DNA of 12,252 bases from Gammaproteobacteria bacterium (GTDB taxonomy: Bacteria > Pseudomonadota > Gammaproteobacteria > DSM-16500), in the NCBI GenBank assembly GCA_013287025.1, contig JABDEN010000052.1, positions 1-12,252 of the forward strand, given 5' to 3'. Below are positions 1-5,412 of the stretch, piece by piece; the first letter of the stretch is position 1; each line of letters begins with the position of its first letter. A model generated the notes under the pieces. That model did no database searches. It was not told where the DNA came from and was given only the letters and a program-made list of their open reading frames with translations. Made by a program: the position numbers and the translations under genes.

Positions 1-464
1 AAAGAGAAATTGAATTTAAACAAAAGCTTTCGCAATCCGAAGCCAATATTCGACAATTAGAAAAAGAATTGCAACAACTGAAACAAAAATTGAATGTATC
101 GTTGGCAGATGATTTATGCAAAGATGCCAAAGAAGTGAATGGCGTACATGTTTTACTTAAAAAAATTGATCATATCGATATTAAATCCCTACGAGAAACC
201 GTTGATCAATTAAAAAATAAATTGGGCCGCGCCATTATTGTGCTTGCGACGGTGAATGACAATAAAGTGAGCATTATCGCCGGTGTAACAAAAGATTGCG
301 TTCACCATGTGAAAGCCAGAGAATTAGTGAATCAAATTGCGGTCAAAGTCGGAGGAAAAGGTGGCGGTCGTCCGGACCTCGCAGAAGCAGGAGGCAACCA
401 ACCAGAACATTTGTCTTCCGCGCTGACATCAACTTTTCAATGGATTGAGGCTATACTTAAATAA
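1..464 (+). CDS. alaS: Alanyl-tRNA synthetase, C-terminal end (partial)
   Basis: This is the 3' end of alaS; the reading frame is open to the left edge (first full codon at base 3). AlaRS charges tRNA-Ala in the cytoplasm. The visible part begins with a charged coiled-coil stretch (EKELQQLKQK), followed by the DHHA1-type C-Ala domain. Its Gly-rich motif GGKGGGRPDLAEAGG lies near bases 345-395, close to the C-terminus, as expected for bacterial AlaRS. The motif is diagnostic and the length fits the family's C-terminal part. It lies upstream of lysC and csrA in the same direction, the order known from Pseudomonas and relatives. The catalytic and editing domains are outside the window. Confidence 0.96.
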   Translation, partial: REIEFKQKLSQSEANIRQLEKELQQLKQKLNVSLADDLCKDAKEVNGVHVLLKKIDHIDIKSLRETVDQLKNKLGRAIIVLATVNDNKVSIIAGVTKDCVHHVKARELVNQIAVKVGGKGGGRPDLAEAGGNQPEHLSSALTSTFQWIEAILK

Positions 465-553
465 TAAAGGTTCACTTCCACCGACTGGATGTGGACAAGA
501 CATGGACATTAGATCAAAAATAATGCATTATATGATTTTGGATGAATGACGAC

Positions 554-1807
554 ATGGCAATAATAGTACAAAAATATGGTGGAAGTTCTGTTGGGACGCT
601 TGAGCGTATTAAGCATGTTGCCGCAAAGGTTATCCAAACCAAAAAGCAAGGACACGATGTTATCGTCGTGGTCTCTGCGATGCAAGGCGAAACGGATCGC
701 CTCATTACCCTCGCCAATAATTTAACACATGAACCTGACCCTCGCGAATACGATGTATTAGTTTCGACAGGCGAACAAGTGTCAATGTCCTTACTCGCGA
801 TGGCTTTGAATGCAAAAAATTGCCCTGCTCGCTCTTACACTGGCCCTCAAATCGGCATTATCACCGATCATATTCATACAAAAGCTCGTATTTTGGACGT
901 TAAAACGGATCTTTTGAAAAAAGATTTGGCAGAAGGTTTTGTCATCGTGGTGGCGGGTTTTCAAGGTATCAATCCTCGCGGAGATATTACCACACTCGGT
1001 CGAGGCGGTTCGGATACCACCGCTGTCGCAATAGCTGCTGCTTTAAAAGCGGAAGAATGCCAAATTTATACCGATGTCGATGGCGTTTATACGACAGATC
1101 CCAGAATGATTCCTGAGGCAAAGCTTTTGTCTCACATTAGCTTTGAAGAAATGCTTGAAATGGCGAGTTTAGGCGCCAAAGTATTGCAAATGCGTTCTGT
1201 CGAATTAGCAAGCAAACATAACCTTCCTGTTCGCGTATTATCGACTTTTAGCAATAATGCGCTTGGCACACTGGTGACTTTTGAAGATAGAATTGAACAA
1301 AAACGCTTAGTGTCAGGTATTGCTTTTAGCCGGGAAGAAGCGATTATTTCAATTAATAGTGTTCCTAATCGCGCAGGTGTCGAAGGAACGATATTAGGCC
1401 TCATTAGTGAGGCAAACATTGAAATCGATATGATTGCACAAAATGCAACGGATAAAACCACTACAGACTTCACATTCACGCAACATCGCAAAGATTACAT
1501 GAAATCTTTGAATATTATGCAAAAAATTGCAACAGAACTCGGCGCCGCTGCCGTGACTAGCAACGCGAAAGTCGCTAAATTGTCTTTAGTCGGCATTGGC
1601 ATGCGGTCTGAAACCGGTGTTGCAAGTAAGATGTTCCAAGTCTTAGGAGACATCGGTGTTAACATCAATATGATCACGACATCTGAGATTAAAATCTCGG
1701 TCATTATTGATGAAGCGCAATTAGAACAAAGTGTTAAGGCAGTCCATGATGCTTTTTCGTTACATAAGCTAATGATGGATATGCAACCTTTGGCTCTGGA
1801 GATCTAA
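554..1807 (+). CDS. lysC: Aspartate kinase (lysC type, two ACT domains)
   Basis: Cytoplasmic aspartokinase, which phosphorylates aspartate in the first step of Lys/Thr/Met and diaminopimelate synthesis. The N-terminus MAIIVQKYGGSSVG carries the kinase K-x-GG-S-S-V motif. The ATP-site region GDITTLGRGGSDTTA lies at about residues 145-160, followed by YTDVDGVYTTDPR. Two ACT regulatory domains fill about residues 265-415, as in monofunctional, feedback-regulated enzymes. An in-frame ATG at 542 would add four residues. I prefer 554 because family members begin M-A-x-I-V-Q-K-[YF]-GG and GGATG at 540-544 could serve as its ribosome site; neither start has a strong SD. The gene is intact and ends 193 bp before csrA. 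Its codon use looks like alaS rather than the AT-rich island genes. The identity of the feedback amino acid cannot be read from sequence alone. Confidence 0.95.
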   Translation: MAIIVQKYGGSSVGTLERIKHVAAKVIQTKKQGHDVIVVVSAMQGETDRLITLANNLTHEPDPREYDVLVSTGEQVSMSLLAMALNAKNCPARSYTGPQIGIITDHIHTKARILDVKTDLLKKDLAEGFVIVVAGFQGINPRGDITTLGRGGSDTTAVAIAAALKAEECQIYTDVDGVYTTDPRMIPEAKLLSHISFEEMLEMASLGAKVLQMRSVELASKHNLPVRVLSTFSNNALGTLVTFEDRIEQKRLVSGIAFSREEAIISINSVPNRAGVEGTILGLISEANIEIDMIAQNATDKTTTDFTFTQHRKDYMKSLNIMQKIATELGAAAVTSNAKVAKLSLVGIGMRSETGVASKMFQVLGDIGVNINMITTSEIKISVIIDEAQLEQSVKAVHDAFSLHKLMMDMQPLALEI

Positions 1808-1852
1808 ATTCAGGGAATCAAGTCTGCAAAAGAATAAATAATTTGAAAAAAA

Positions 1853-1869
1853 TGCAAATCTCATTTGCA
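1853..1869. other. Small perfect inverted repeat in the csrA leader region
   Basis: A 7-bp stem (TGCAAAT / ATTTGCA) encloses a 3-base loop. On the minus strand it is followed by a T-run, so it looks like a weak terminator in that direction, although no convincing minus-strand gene feeds it. On the plus strand no T-run follows, so it is not a lysC terminator of the usual kind. It could be an mRNA structure or an operator in the lysC-csrA gap. That gap also holds AGGGA near 1949 and the csrA SD AAGGAG, both GGA motifs that CsrA proteins commonly bind; autoregulation is possible but not shown. Confidence 0.3.
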
Positions 1870-2000
1870 CTACGAGGCCATATTGTTTACCATTGCTGAC
1901 TTTAATAAGAAACCATTTAGAAGAGTTACGAGATATTGCATTATCAATTTTAGGGAAATCAATAAAGGTACACAACAAGGCAGTTTAAGGAGATGGCTAA

Positions 2001-2255
2001 ATGCTCATTTTAACGCGACGTGTGGGTGAAACATTAATAATCGGCGATGATGTCATCGTGACCGTGCTTGGTATCAAAGGTAACCAAGTGCGTATCGGGA
2101 TAAATGCGCCAAAAACAGTGTCTGTTCATCGTGAAGAGATCTATCAACGTATTCAACAAGAGAAAAATGCGACGACAACCGGAACAACGGTAGTAACAGC
2201 GAAAGAAGAAAAGAGTCCCAAAGAAAAAGATAAGAAAGTAAAGAGTGAAGAATAG
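2001..2255 (+). CDS. csrA: Carbon storage regulator CsrA/RsmA with an extended charged tail
   Basis: RNA-binding post-transcriptional regulator that binds GGA motifs in mRNA leaders as a homodimer. Residues 1-55 follow the family closely: [10 protein letters not shown] at the start, the beta-strand core, and [10 protein letters not shown] containing Arg44, the key RNA-contact residue, plus Leu4. The start has a strong SD, AAGGAG, 8 bases upstream of ATG; it is itself a GGA site, which is typical for CsrA autoregulation. The protein is 84 aa, whereas many CsrA proteins are about 61-65. The extra C-terminal part (from about residue 56) is Thr-rich, then Lys/Glu-rich ([17 protein letters not shown]), and looks disordered. 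Its placement before tRNA-Ser/tRNA-Arg matches the conserved gammaproteobacterial order. Confidence 0.96.
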   Translation: MLILTRRVGETLIIGDDVIVTVLGIKGNQVRIGINAPKTVSVHREEIYQRIQQEKNATTTGTTVVTAKEEKSPKEKDKKVKSEE

Positions 2256-2294
2256 TTCCTTTTGATTTTATTAACTTAATATTGTGTGAAATAC

Positions 2295-2387
2295 GGAGAG
2301 ATGGCCGAGAGGCTGAAGGCGCTCCCCTGCTAAGGGAGTATGGGGTCAAAAGCTCCATCGAGGGTTCGAATCCCTCTCTCTCCGCCA
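2295..2387 (+). tRNA. tRNA-Ser (GCU)
   Basis: A class II tRNA of 93 nt with encoded CCA. The acceptor stem GGAGAGA pairs with TCTCTCC, the T-arm is GAGGG-TTCGAAT-CCCTC, and a long variable arm lies between. The anticodon loop centres on CTGCTAA, giving anticodon GCT, which reads AGC/AGU serine codons. It corresponds to serV downstream of csrA in E. coli. Confidence 0.95.
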
Positions 2388-2447
2388 GTCATAGCATTGA
2401 GGTTAATTGACAGAAAGTACACTCCAGTTTTTTTATCATGAAGAAAT

Positions 2448-2524
2448 GCGCCCGTAGCTCAGTTGGATAGAGTACCTGGCTACGAACTAGGGGGTCGGGA
2501 GTTCGAATCTCTCCGGGCGCGCCA
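2448..2524 (+). tRNA. tRNA-Arg (ACG)
   Basis: A 77-nt tRNA with encoded CCA. The acceptor stem GCGCCCG pairs with CGGGCGC, with discriminator G. The anticodon loop CTACGAA gives ACG (probably inosine-34), reading CGU/CGC/CGA. The anticodon stem CCTGG/CTAGG contains one G-U pair. It is the counterpart of the argVYZQ genes after serV in E. coli. A terminator follows about 10 bases later. Confidence 0.95.
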
Positions 2525-2534
2525 AGATTAAAGC

Positions 2535-2579
2535 AACAAACTCTTTATTTTGTATCAAAGAATAAGGGGTTTGTTTTTG
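2535..2579 (+). terminator. Rho-independent terminator after tRNA-Arg(ACG)
   Basis: A long stem, with AACAAACTCTTTATT pairing to AATAAGGGGTTTGTT (two G-U pairs, otherwise complete), has an 11-base loop and runs into a T-run at 2574-2578. It closes the csrA/tRNA-Ser/tRNA-Arg transcription unit. The next tRNA-Arg therefore lies beyond it and probably depends on its own promoter or read-through. Confidence 0.8.
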
Positions 2580-2598
2580 CGCACAAAGACTTATGTAT

Positions 2599-2672
2599 GC
2601 GCCCGTAGCTCAGTTGGATAGAGTACCTGGCTTCGAACCAGGTGGTCGGGAGTTCGAATCTCTCCGGGCGCG
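2599..2672 (+). tRNA. tRNA-Arg (UCG), second copy without encoded CCA
   Basis: Nearly identical to the tRNA-Arg(ACG) gene 151 bp upstream, with three body changes: A to T at the wobble base (loop CTTCGAA, anticodon TCG), T to C restoring a perfect anticodon stem CCTGG/CCAGG, and one change in the variable loop. The acceptor stem GCGCCCG/CGGGCGC and discriminator G are kept, but the following bases are CTA instead of CCA, so CCA would have to be added by nucleotidyltransferase. The cloverleaf folds fully. Its 3' half is the left copy of the att-like repeat; it may be a functional reader of CGA/CGG or a relic of island integration. Confidence 0.85.
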
Positions 2673-2720
2673 CTATATAAATCACACCTTTCTGAAAATT
2701 CAAAATACCGGCTGCAACAG
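2627..2720 (+). repeat. att-like direct repeat, left copy (3' half of tRNA-Arg plus flank)
   Basis: It starts in the anticodon stem of the UCG tRNA, runs through its 3' end and about 48 bp beyond (through ATACCGGCTGCA), and matches 8275-8368 in the same orientation with only a few mismatches. Crossover in or near a tRNA anticodon loop is typical of tyrosine-recombinase islands, so this could be attL. No integrase gene is present between the copies. Confidence 0.75.
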
Positions 2721-2723
2721 ATT

Positions 2724-2828
2724 TTTATGGGTGATATTAATATAATTCTAAAATTGAGGGATCATTATAATGAATATAAAACTTATCGGCTCCGCAACAT
2801 GCCCTTTTGTACAAAGATGCTTATCTTA
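2724..2828 (+). repeat. Direct repeat: GST promoter/5' region, truncated copy
   Basis: About 105 bp nearly identical to 5307-5412, offset by about 2.58 kb. It covers the leader, the GAGGGATC ribosome-site region and the first roughly 20 codons of the GST-like gene. It ends abruptly at GATGCTTATCTTA, where the sequence jumps to the hairpin that normally follows the LuxR-type gene. This marks a deletion of the whole GST-to-LuxR cassette in this copy. Confidence 0.85.
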
Positions 2829-2898
2829 CAAGGGGCACATCCATTGCATTGGCGTGTACCCCTCTGCTTTGCAATTAAAACGCGTAATTAACACCTAA
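2770..2898 (+). pseudogene. Truncated GST-like gene (5' fragment)
   Basis: The first 18 residues are identical to the intact GST-like protein encoded at 5353, including the CPF active-site motif, with only a silent ACA/ACC difference. After residue 18 the frame runs into the intergenic hairpin and then antisense to the outer-membrane protein gene, ending after 42 codons. The rest of the thioredoxin fold and the helical domain are missing, so a working enzyme is impossible. It is best read as the scar of a deletion that removed the cassette between the GST start and the convergent outer-membrane protein gene. Confidence 0.85.
2832..2862. terminator. Convergent-gene hairpin, copy 1
   Basis: GGGGCACA and TGTACCCC form an 8-bp stem with one mismatch around a 15-base loop. 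It sits just past the stop of the minus-strand outer-membrane protein gene. The same hairpin recurs, with a perfect stem, at 8153 and 10859. No clear T-run follows on either strand, so a bidirectional terminator role is plausible rather than certain. Confidence 0.5.
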
Positions 2899-3537
2899 AA
2901 ATCCGGCTTGTTGTGTAGGTATGCGACCTAGCTTCACATTATTATCAGCATCAACTGTAATATTTGCAGAATTGCCAGAGTAAATGCCTTGATAAAACGC
3001 TGTTAGCATTGCATGTCTTGTCACGTTATATCCTAAACCGGCTTGTAATTCGCCGTTGATTTTTCTTAATGTATCATCATCTGAAGTTCTGTCCATGAAC
3101 TGCAGTTGACGGTAAGCAATACCACCTTTGGCAAAGACGGAGAAATCAGAGCTTTGGCCAAATGAGAATTTAAGACTCACAAGCAAATCAACTAAGGGTT
3201 TTAAAGTCGTTTGCACAGGCAAGCCGCCGGGACTAAAATCAAAAAAATCTGGAACAACAAATCGCATATCATTGCCCCACTGCACGCCTGTTTCTAATCC
3301 TAATGAAAATGCTTGGAAGTTATATCCTTCTGCACTCAGCGCTAAGCGTCCTTGCGTAAACTGTCCATCGTTTTCATAAGCCCCACTGACATTTCCATAG
3401 CCACCATACACACCCAAATGCAACCAAGAAGGAACATCACATGGAATGATTTCTCCTTTATAATTGGGAATGGGTTTCGCTAAAACCGGGAGTGTAAAAA
3501 GTAATATTAGAACACATGAAGGTATTTTTTTTAACAC
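2875..3537 (-). CDS. Outer-membrane beta-barrel protein, copy 1
   Basis: Predicted exported protein of about 221 aa. A TTG at 3567 is an alternative start, but GTG at 3537 is better: AAGGAA lies 6 bases upstream and the protein then begins directly with a signal peptide (Lys-Lys, hydrophobic core LILLFTLPVLA, likely cut before KPIPNYKG). The mature part has alternating strand patterns rich in Gly and aromatics (LHLGVYGGYGNVSGAY, FSVFAKGGIAYRQLQF) and ends GVNYAF. A C-terminal Phe is the usual BAM signal of outer-membrane barrels. Eight strands is a reasonable guess from length. It lies 70 bp downstream of the DUF1566 gene, in the same direction. The specific function is not recognisable; it resembles small OmpA/OprF-like or Legionella-type barrels in form only. 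It is about 95% identical to the copy at 10901. Confidence 0.8.
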   Translation of the reverse strand: MLKKIPSCVLILLFTLPVLAKPIPNYKGEIIPCDVPSWLHLGVYGGYGNVSGAYENDGQFTQGRLALSAEGYNFQAFSLGLETGVQWGNDMRFVVPDFFDFSPGGLPVQTTLKPLVDLLVSLKFSFGQSSDFSVFAKGGIAYRQLQFMDRTSDDDTLRKINGELQAGLGYNVTRHAMLTAFYQGIYSGNSANITVDADNNVKLGRIPTQQAGFLGVNYAF

Positions 3538-3607
3538 GATAAATTCCTTAAAAAATTGTTTATCCAAATGGTTGCATTAAAATTTTTAACAAAAAACATG
3601 CTTAACA

Positions 3608-4452
3608 TCAATAAGTAAAAGTATGGACAGCGCGCACGCCGAAAGTATCGTCTTTAGAAAGTGCTGCGATGTTAGTAAAAATGCCCAATAGCTCTACGGT
3701 ACTAGCAGTAATCACAGCATATGCATAATTCCTAGACGGAGTACCAATAATAGAATTTTCTGAGGAACTCCAGTATGCGCAGAAAGTACTAATATTACAG
3801 CTGCCAGCGGAAGTATTCGTCGCTAATTGCGTATAGTGTAAAGGCGCTGTAATAATTCCTTCATTGATCATTTGATCAAAATTCAAAACAAGCATCAGTT
3901 CATTTTCAGAAGGTAAATACCATGTTCCTACCGGATCACTGCCGGGATTGCCTAGATAACCGCCGGTAAACGTATTAGCTGCAAATGCGGCACAATCGGT
4001 ATTACTGGTACAAAGAGTAGAGTGAGCAAGAATCGTATGGGAATTACCTGGCGTTGGCGGTGAAACATTAACAATATCAGTATTCGTTCCTGTAAAAAAA
4101 GCTTGATGTTGAGCTGTGGGACCAAGAATAGCTAATGCATTGGTATACGTAACTCCATCTGAAACAGATGGATCCACCGCATCCATGAGCGCTGCAACAA
4201 TGCCATGACCGTTACCATCGGTATAAATGACAACCCCATCTGGATTTTGTGCATTGGGATATAATGAACCTATTTCAGGAGCGGGAGCGGGTAAGTTATT
4301 AATTTGTGTTTGCAGAAAAGCCGCTTTTTCATCTACATATCCAACAGATGCGGGATTCGCGGGATTTTGCGCATAGGCTGCCCCCCCCCGAACACATTGA
4401 CTGATAAAGTTAAAATATTAATCAGATAAAAATAAGATTTATTCAGTTTCAT
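3608..4452 (-). CDS. DUF1566 (Lcl C-terminal domain) secreted protein, copy 1, split by a G9 tract
   Basis: The ATG at 4452 opens a signal peptide (MKLNKSYFYLINILTLSVNV) that enters nine G (C on the plus strand, 4381-4389) and then the wrong frame. In the other frame, AYAQNPANPASVGYVDEKAA continues unbroken to the stop at 3608. Ten or seven G would join them and create a fitting cleavage site, AYA before Q. Mature order: short heptad-like stalk (YVDEKAAFLQTQI), Pro/Ala linker, then the DUF1566 domain with GVVIYTDGNGHGIVAA, GTWYLPSENEL, CAYWSSSEN and FGVRAVHTF. This fold is considered C-type-lectin/FGE-like and occurs in secreted or surface proteins such as Legionella Lcl. The internal ATG at 4186 is not a credible start, because the domain begins before it. 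Residues encoded at 3644-3796 are hypervariable relative to copy 2. The ATG overlaps the upstream stop (ATGA). Frameshift could be phase variation, a pseudogene or a homopolymer error. Confidence 0.8.
3644..3796 (-). other. Hypervariable segment of DUF1566 copy 1 (DGR-like variable region candidate)
   Basis: A gapless 51-codon alignment with 11670-11822 shows 28 differing codons. By my count about 22 differences are at first, 20 at second and 5 at third codon positions. Flanking coding sequence differs by only about 7%. Most differing codons share their third base, often T. The block is followed by the conserved GC-rich stretch GGCGTGCGCGCTGTC, placed where an initiation-of-mutagenic-homing site would be. 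The conserved CAYWSSSEN core inside it contains unchanged adenines, which a pure adenine-mutagenesis model must explain by selection. Confidence 0.5.
4381..4389 (-). repeat. Homopolymer tract (C9 on plus, G9 on coding strand)
   Basis: Nine consecutive C inside the coding start of the DUF1566 gene. The upstream (start at 4452) and downstream (read from 4186) frames differ so that one added G or two removed G restores the protein. Poly-G tracts of this length are classic slipped-strand contingency sites. Confidence 0.85.
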
Positions 4453-4643
4453 ACTTTCTTTCCTCCTTCCATTTTCGATTGAGAAATCCCTGACGGGCTT
4501 TTTAATGCATCGATTTGTTTTTGCAAATCCGCAAAAACTTTATCAACATATTCTATCGAAGCCGGGTCTGTGGGATTTGAGGCAAAAAGAGAAATCGGAC
4601 TAAAAAAAATAAAACACATCACTATCCATAGTAATCGCTTCAT
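4449..4643 (-). CDS. Small exported protein with DUF1566-type stalk, translationally coupled
   Basis: A 64-aa protein with a clear signal peptide (MKRLLWIVMCFIFFSPISLFA, likely cut after FA), leaving about 43 residues. The start has AGGAAA about 6 bases upstream. The mature N-terminus NPTDPASIEYVDKVFADLQK is very like the mature N-terminus of the following DUF1566 protein (NPANPASVGYVDEKAAFLQT): same N-P-x-x-PAS motif and heptad-like helix. Its TGA overlaps the ATG of that gene (ATGA), implying translational coupling. It lacks any DUF1566 domain. It may be a stand-alone oligomerising partner of the stalk or a truncated paralogue. No named family recognised. Confidence 0.65.
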   Translation of the reverse strand: MKRLLWIVMCFIFFSPISLFASNPTDPASIEYVDKVFADLQKQIDALKSPSGISQSKMEGGKKV

Positions 4644-4702
4644 CGGTATTTCCTCATATACATCATGTAAATTGAAAAAAAATATATTATCACTTTTTTA
4701 TG

Positions 4703-4721
4703 AAAAATAGCTAGGAAGCTA
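4703..4721 (-). terminator. Weak rho-independent terminator after the 121-aa gene
   Basis: On the minus strand TAGCT-TCCT-AGCTA forms a 5-bp stem followed by TTTTT. It lies 10 bases after the stop of the unknown gene at 4731 and before the small exported protein gene. The stem is short, so strength is doubtful. A GATAAT-like -10 box for the downstream minus-strand operon lies just beyond it (about 4685-4692). Confidence 0.45.
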
Positions 4722-4730
4722 AGGCAGAAG

Positions 4731-5096
4731 TCACATTTCCCCACGCTGACTCAACAAAAACCCAGCATCCGATCTTAACCCATTTAATGCCACTGTCAAA
4801 TTCCCAATAGCAGATATAAAAAATCCAATGCCCTCTAAATTTTCAGATTTTTGTTGATTGTATACAGCTACACTCATTAGATTACCTAAATCCTGTAATC
4901 CATGTAACAAAATGTCCATTGCATTATCTGTGTGCCGTCGTAAAACTTTTAACTCATCTGAATTACATACCAATGATTGTATTTCGTTCGACAATATTAT
5001 GCGCTTCTTTAATAAAAAAAATAATTCTGTAAAAGGACTATCGGCATTTTGAAATGTAACAGCATTATATACACCCGACATTAATTGAGTCTCCAT
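4731..5096 (-). CDS. Hypothetical protein, about 116-121 aa, helical
   Basis: I do not recognise this protein. It has no signal peptide or membrane segment and looks mostly alpha-helical: a hydrophobic-charged pattern through FFLLKKRIILSNEIQSL, ELKVLRRHTDNAMDILLHGL and GIGFFISAIGNLTVALNGL. This suggests a small soluble helical bundle. ATG at 5096 gives 121 aa but has no SD; ATG at 5081 has GGAG 9 bases upstream and would give 116 aa, so the shorter form is equally likely. It is divergent from the GST-led cassette and shares its 256-bp AT-rich upstream region. Codon usage is AT-rich like the cassette. Coding status is supported by length, compact helix pattern and a terminator-like hairpin after it. 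Confidence 0.6.
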   Translation of the reverse strand: METQLMSGVYNAVTFQNADSPFTELFFLLKKRIILSNEIQSLVCNSDELKVLRRHTDNAMDILLHGLQDLGNLMSVAVYNQQKSENLEGIGFFISAIGNLTVALNGLRSDAGFLLSQRGEM

Positions 5097-5352
5097 GACT
5101 TTTATGATCTATTTTAAATATGGTAATACGCTTTAAAAAATATTGTTTTTAAATTATTTTCCTAAAAAACAATACCTAACATTTTTATCCGGCCTCAAAT
5201 ATATGTGCGTCTTTACTATAAGTCAAATATTTTATATGCGAATTTAATATATAAATTGATTAATAATAATGGCAATTTTAATATTTAAATTGTAATATCT
5301 CAAAAATTTATGGGTGATATTAATATAATTCTAAAATTGAGGGATCATTATA
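5097..5352. promoter_or_regulatory. Divergent AT-rich intergenic region upstream of the GST-led cassette
   Basis: 256 bp of about 80% A+T between the divergent 121-aa gene and the GST-like gene. No gene is visible in it. Several TATAAT-like hexamers occur (for example TTAATATA near 5319 and CATTATAAT at 5346), so exact promoters cannot be picked by eye. Its last 46 bp are duplicated upstream of the GST fragment at 2770, so promoter DNA was duplicated with the gene start. The cassette's own XRE/S24-like protein is a possible local regulator. Confidence 0.4.
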
Positions 5353-5412
5353 ATGAATATAAAACTTATCGGCTCCGCAACCTGCCCTTTTGTACAAAGA
5401 TGCTTAATCTTA
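5307..5412 (+). repeat. Direct repeat: GST promoter/5' region, intact copy
   Basis: Matches 2724-2828 with very few differences. It starts at TTTATGGGTGATATT upstream of the gene and ends about 20 codons into it. Here it continues into the full cassette. Confidence 0.85.

Larger units (their letters stand above)
2832..4226 (-). repeat. Long duplicated locus, copy 1 (outer-membrane protein + DUF1566)
   Basis: This segment matches 10859-12252 over its full visible length, covering hairpin, outer-membrane protein gene, spacer and DUF1566 gene in the same order and orientation, about 8.03 kb apart. Identity is high except for one sharply divergent block at 3644-3796. Copy 2 is cut by the window edge, so the true repeat may be longer. 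Confidence 0.9.

Noticed and set aside
1132..1704. Minus-strand open frames inside lysC
   Set aside because: They lie antisense to a strongly conserved gene, have no ribosome sites and show low-complexity shadow composition.
1769..1978. 69-codon minus-strand frame across the lysC-csrA gap
   Set aside because: It overlaps the lysC end, resembles no family and has no SD; the composition looks like translated intergenic DNA.
2599..2672. Second tRNA-Arg as a pseudogene because it lacks CCA
   Set aside because: The whole cloverleaf, including the anticodon stem, pairs properly and CCA can be added after transcription, so I kept it as a gene.
3128..3379. Plus-strand frame inside the outer-membrane protein gene, also present in copy 2
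   Set aside because: It is conserved only because the opposite strand is duplicated; lengths differ between copies, and Lys/Pro/Ser-rich shadow composition is typical of an antisense frame.
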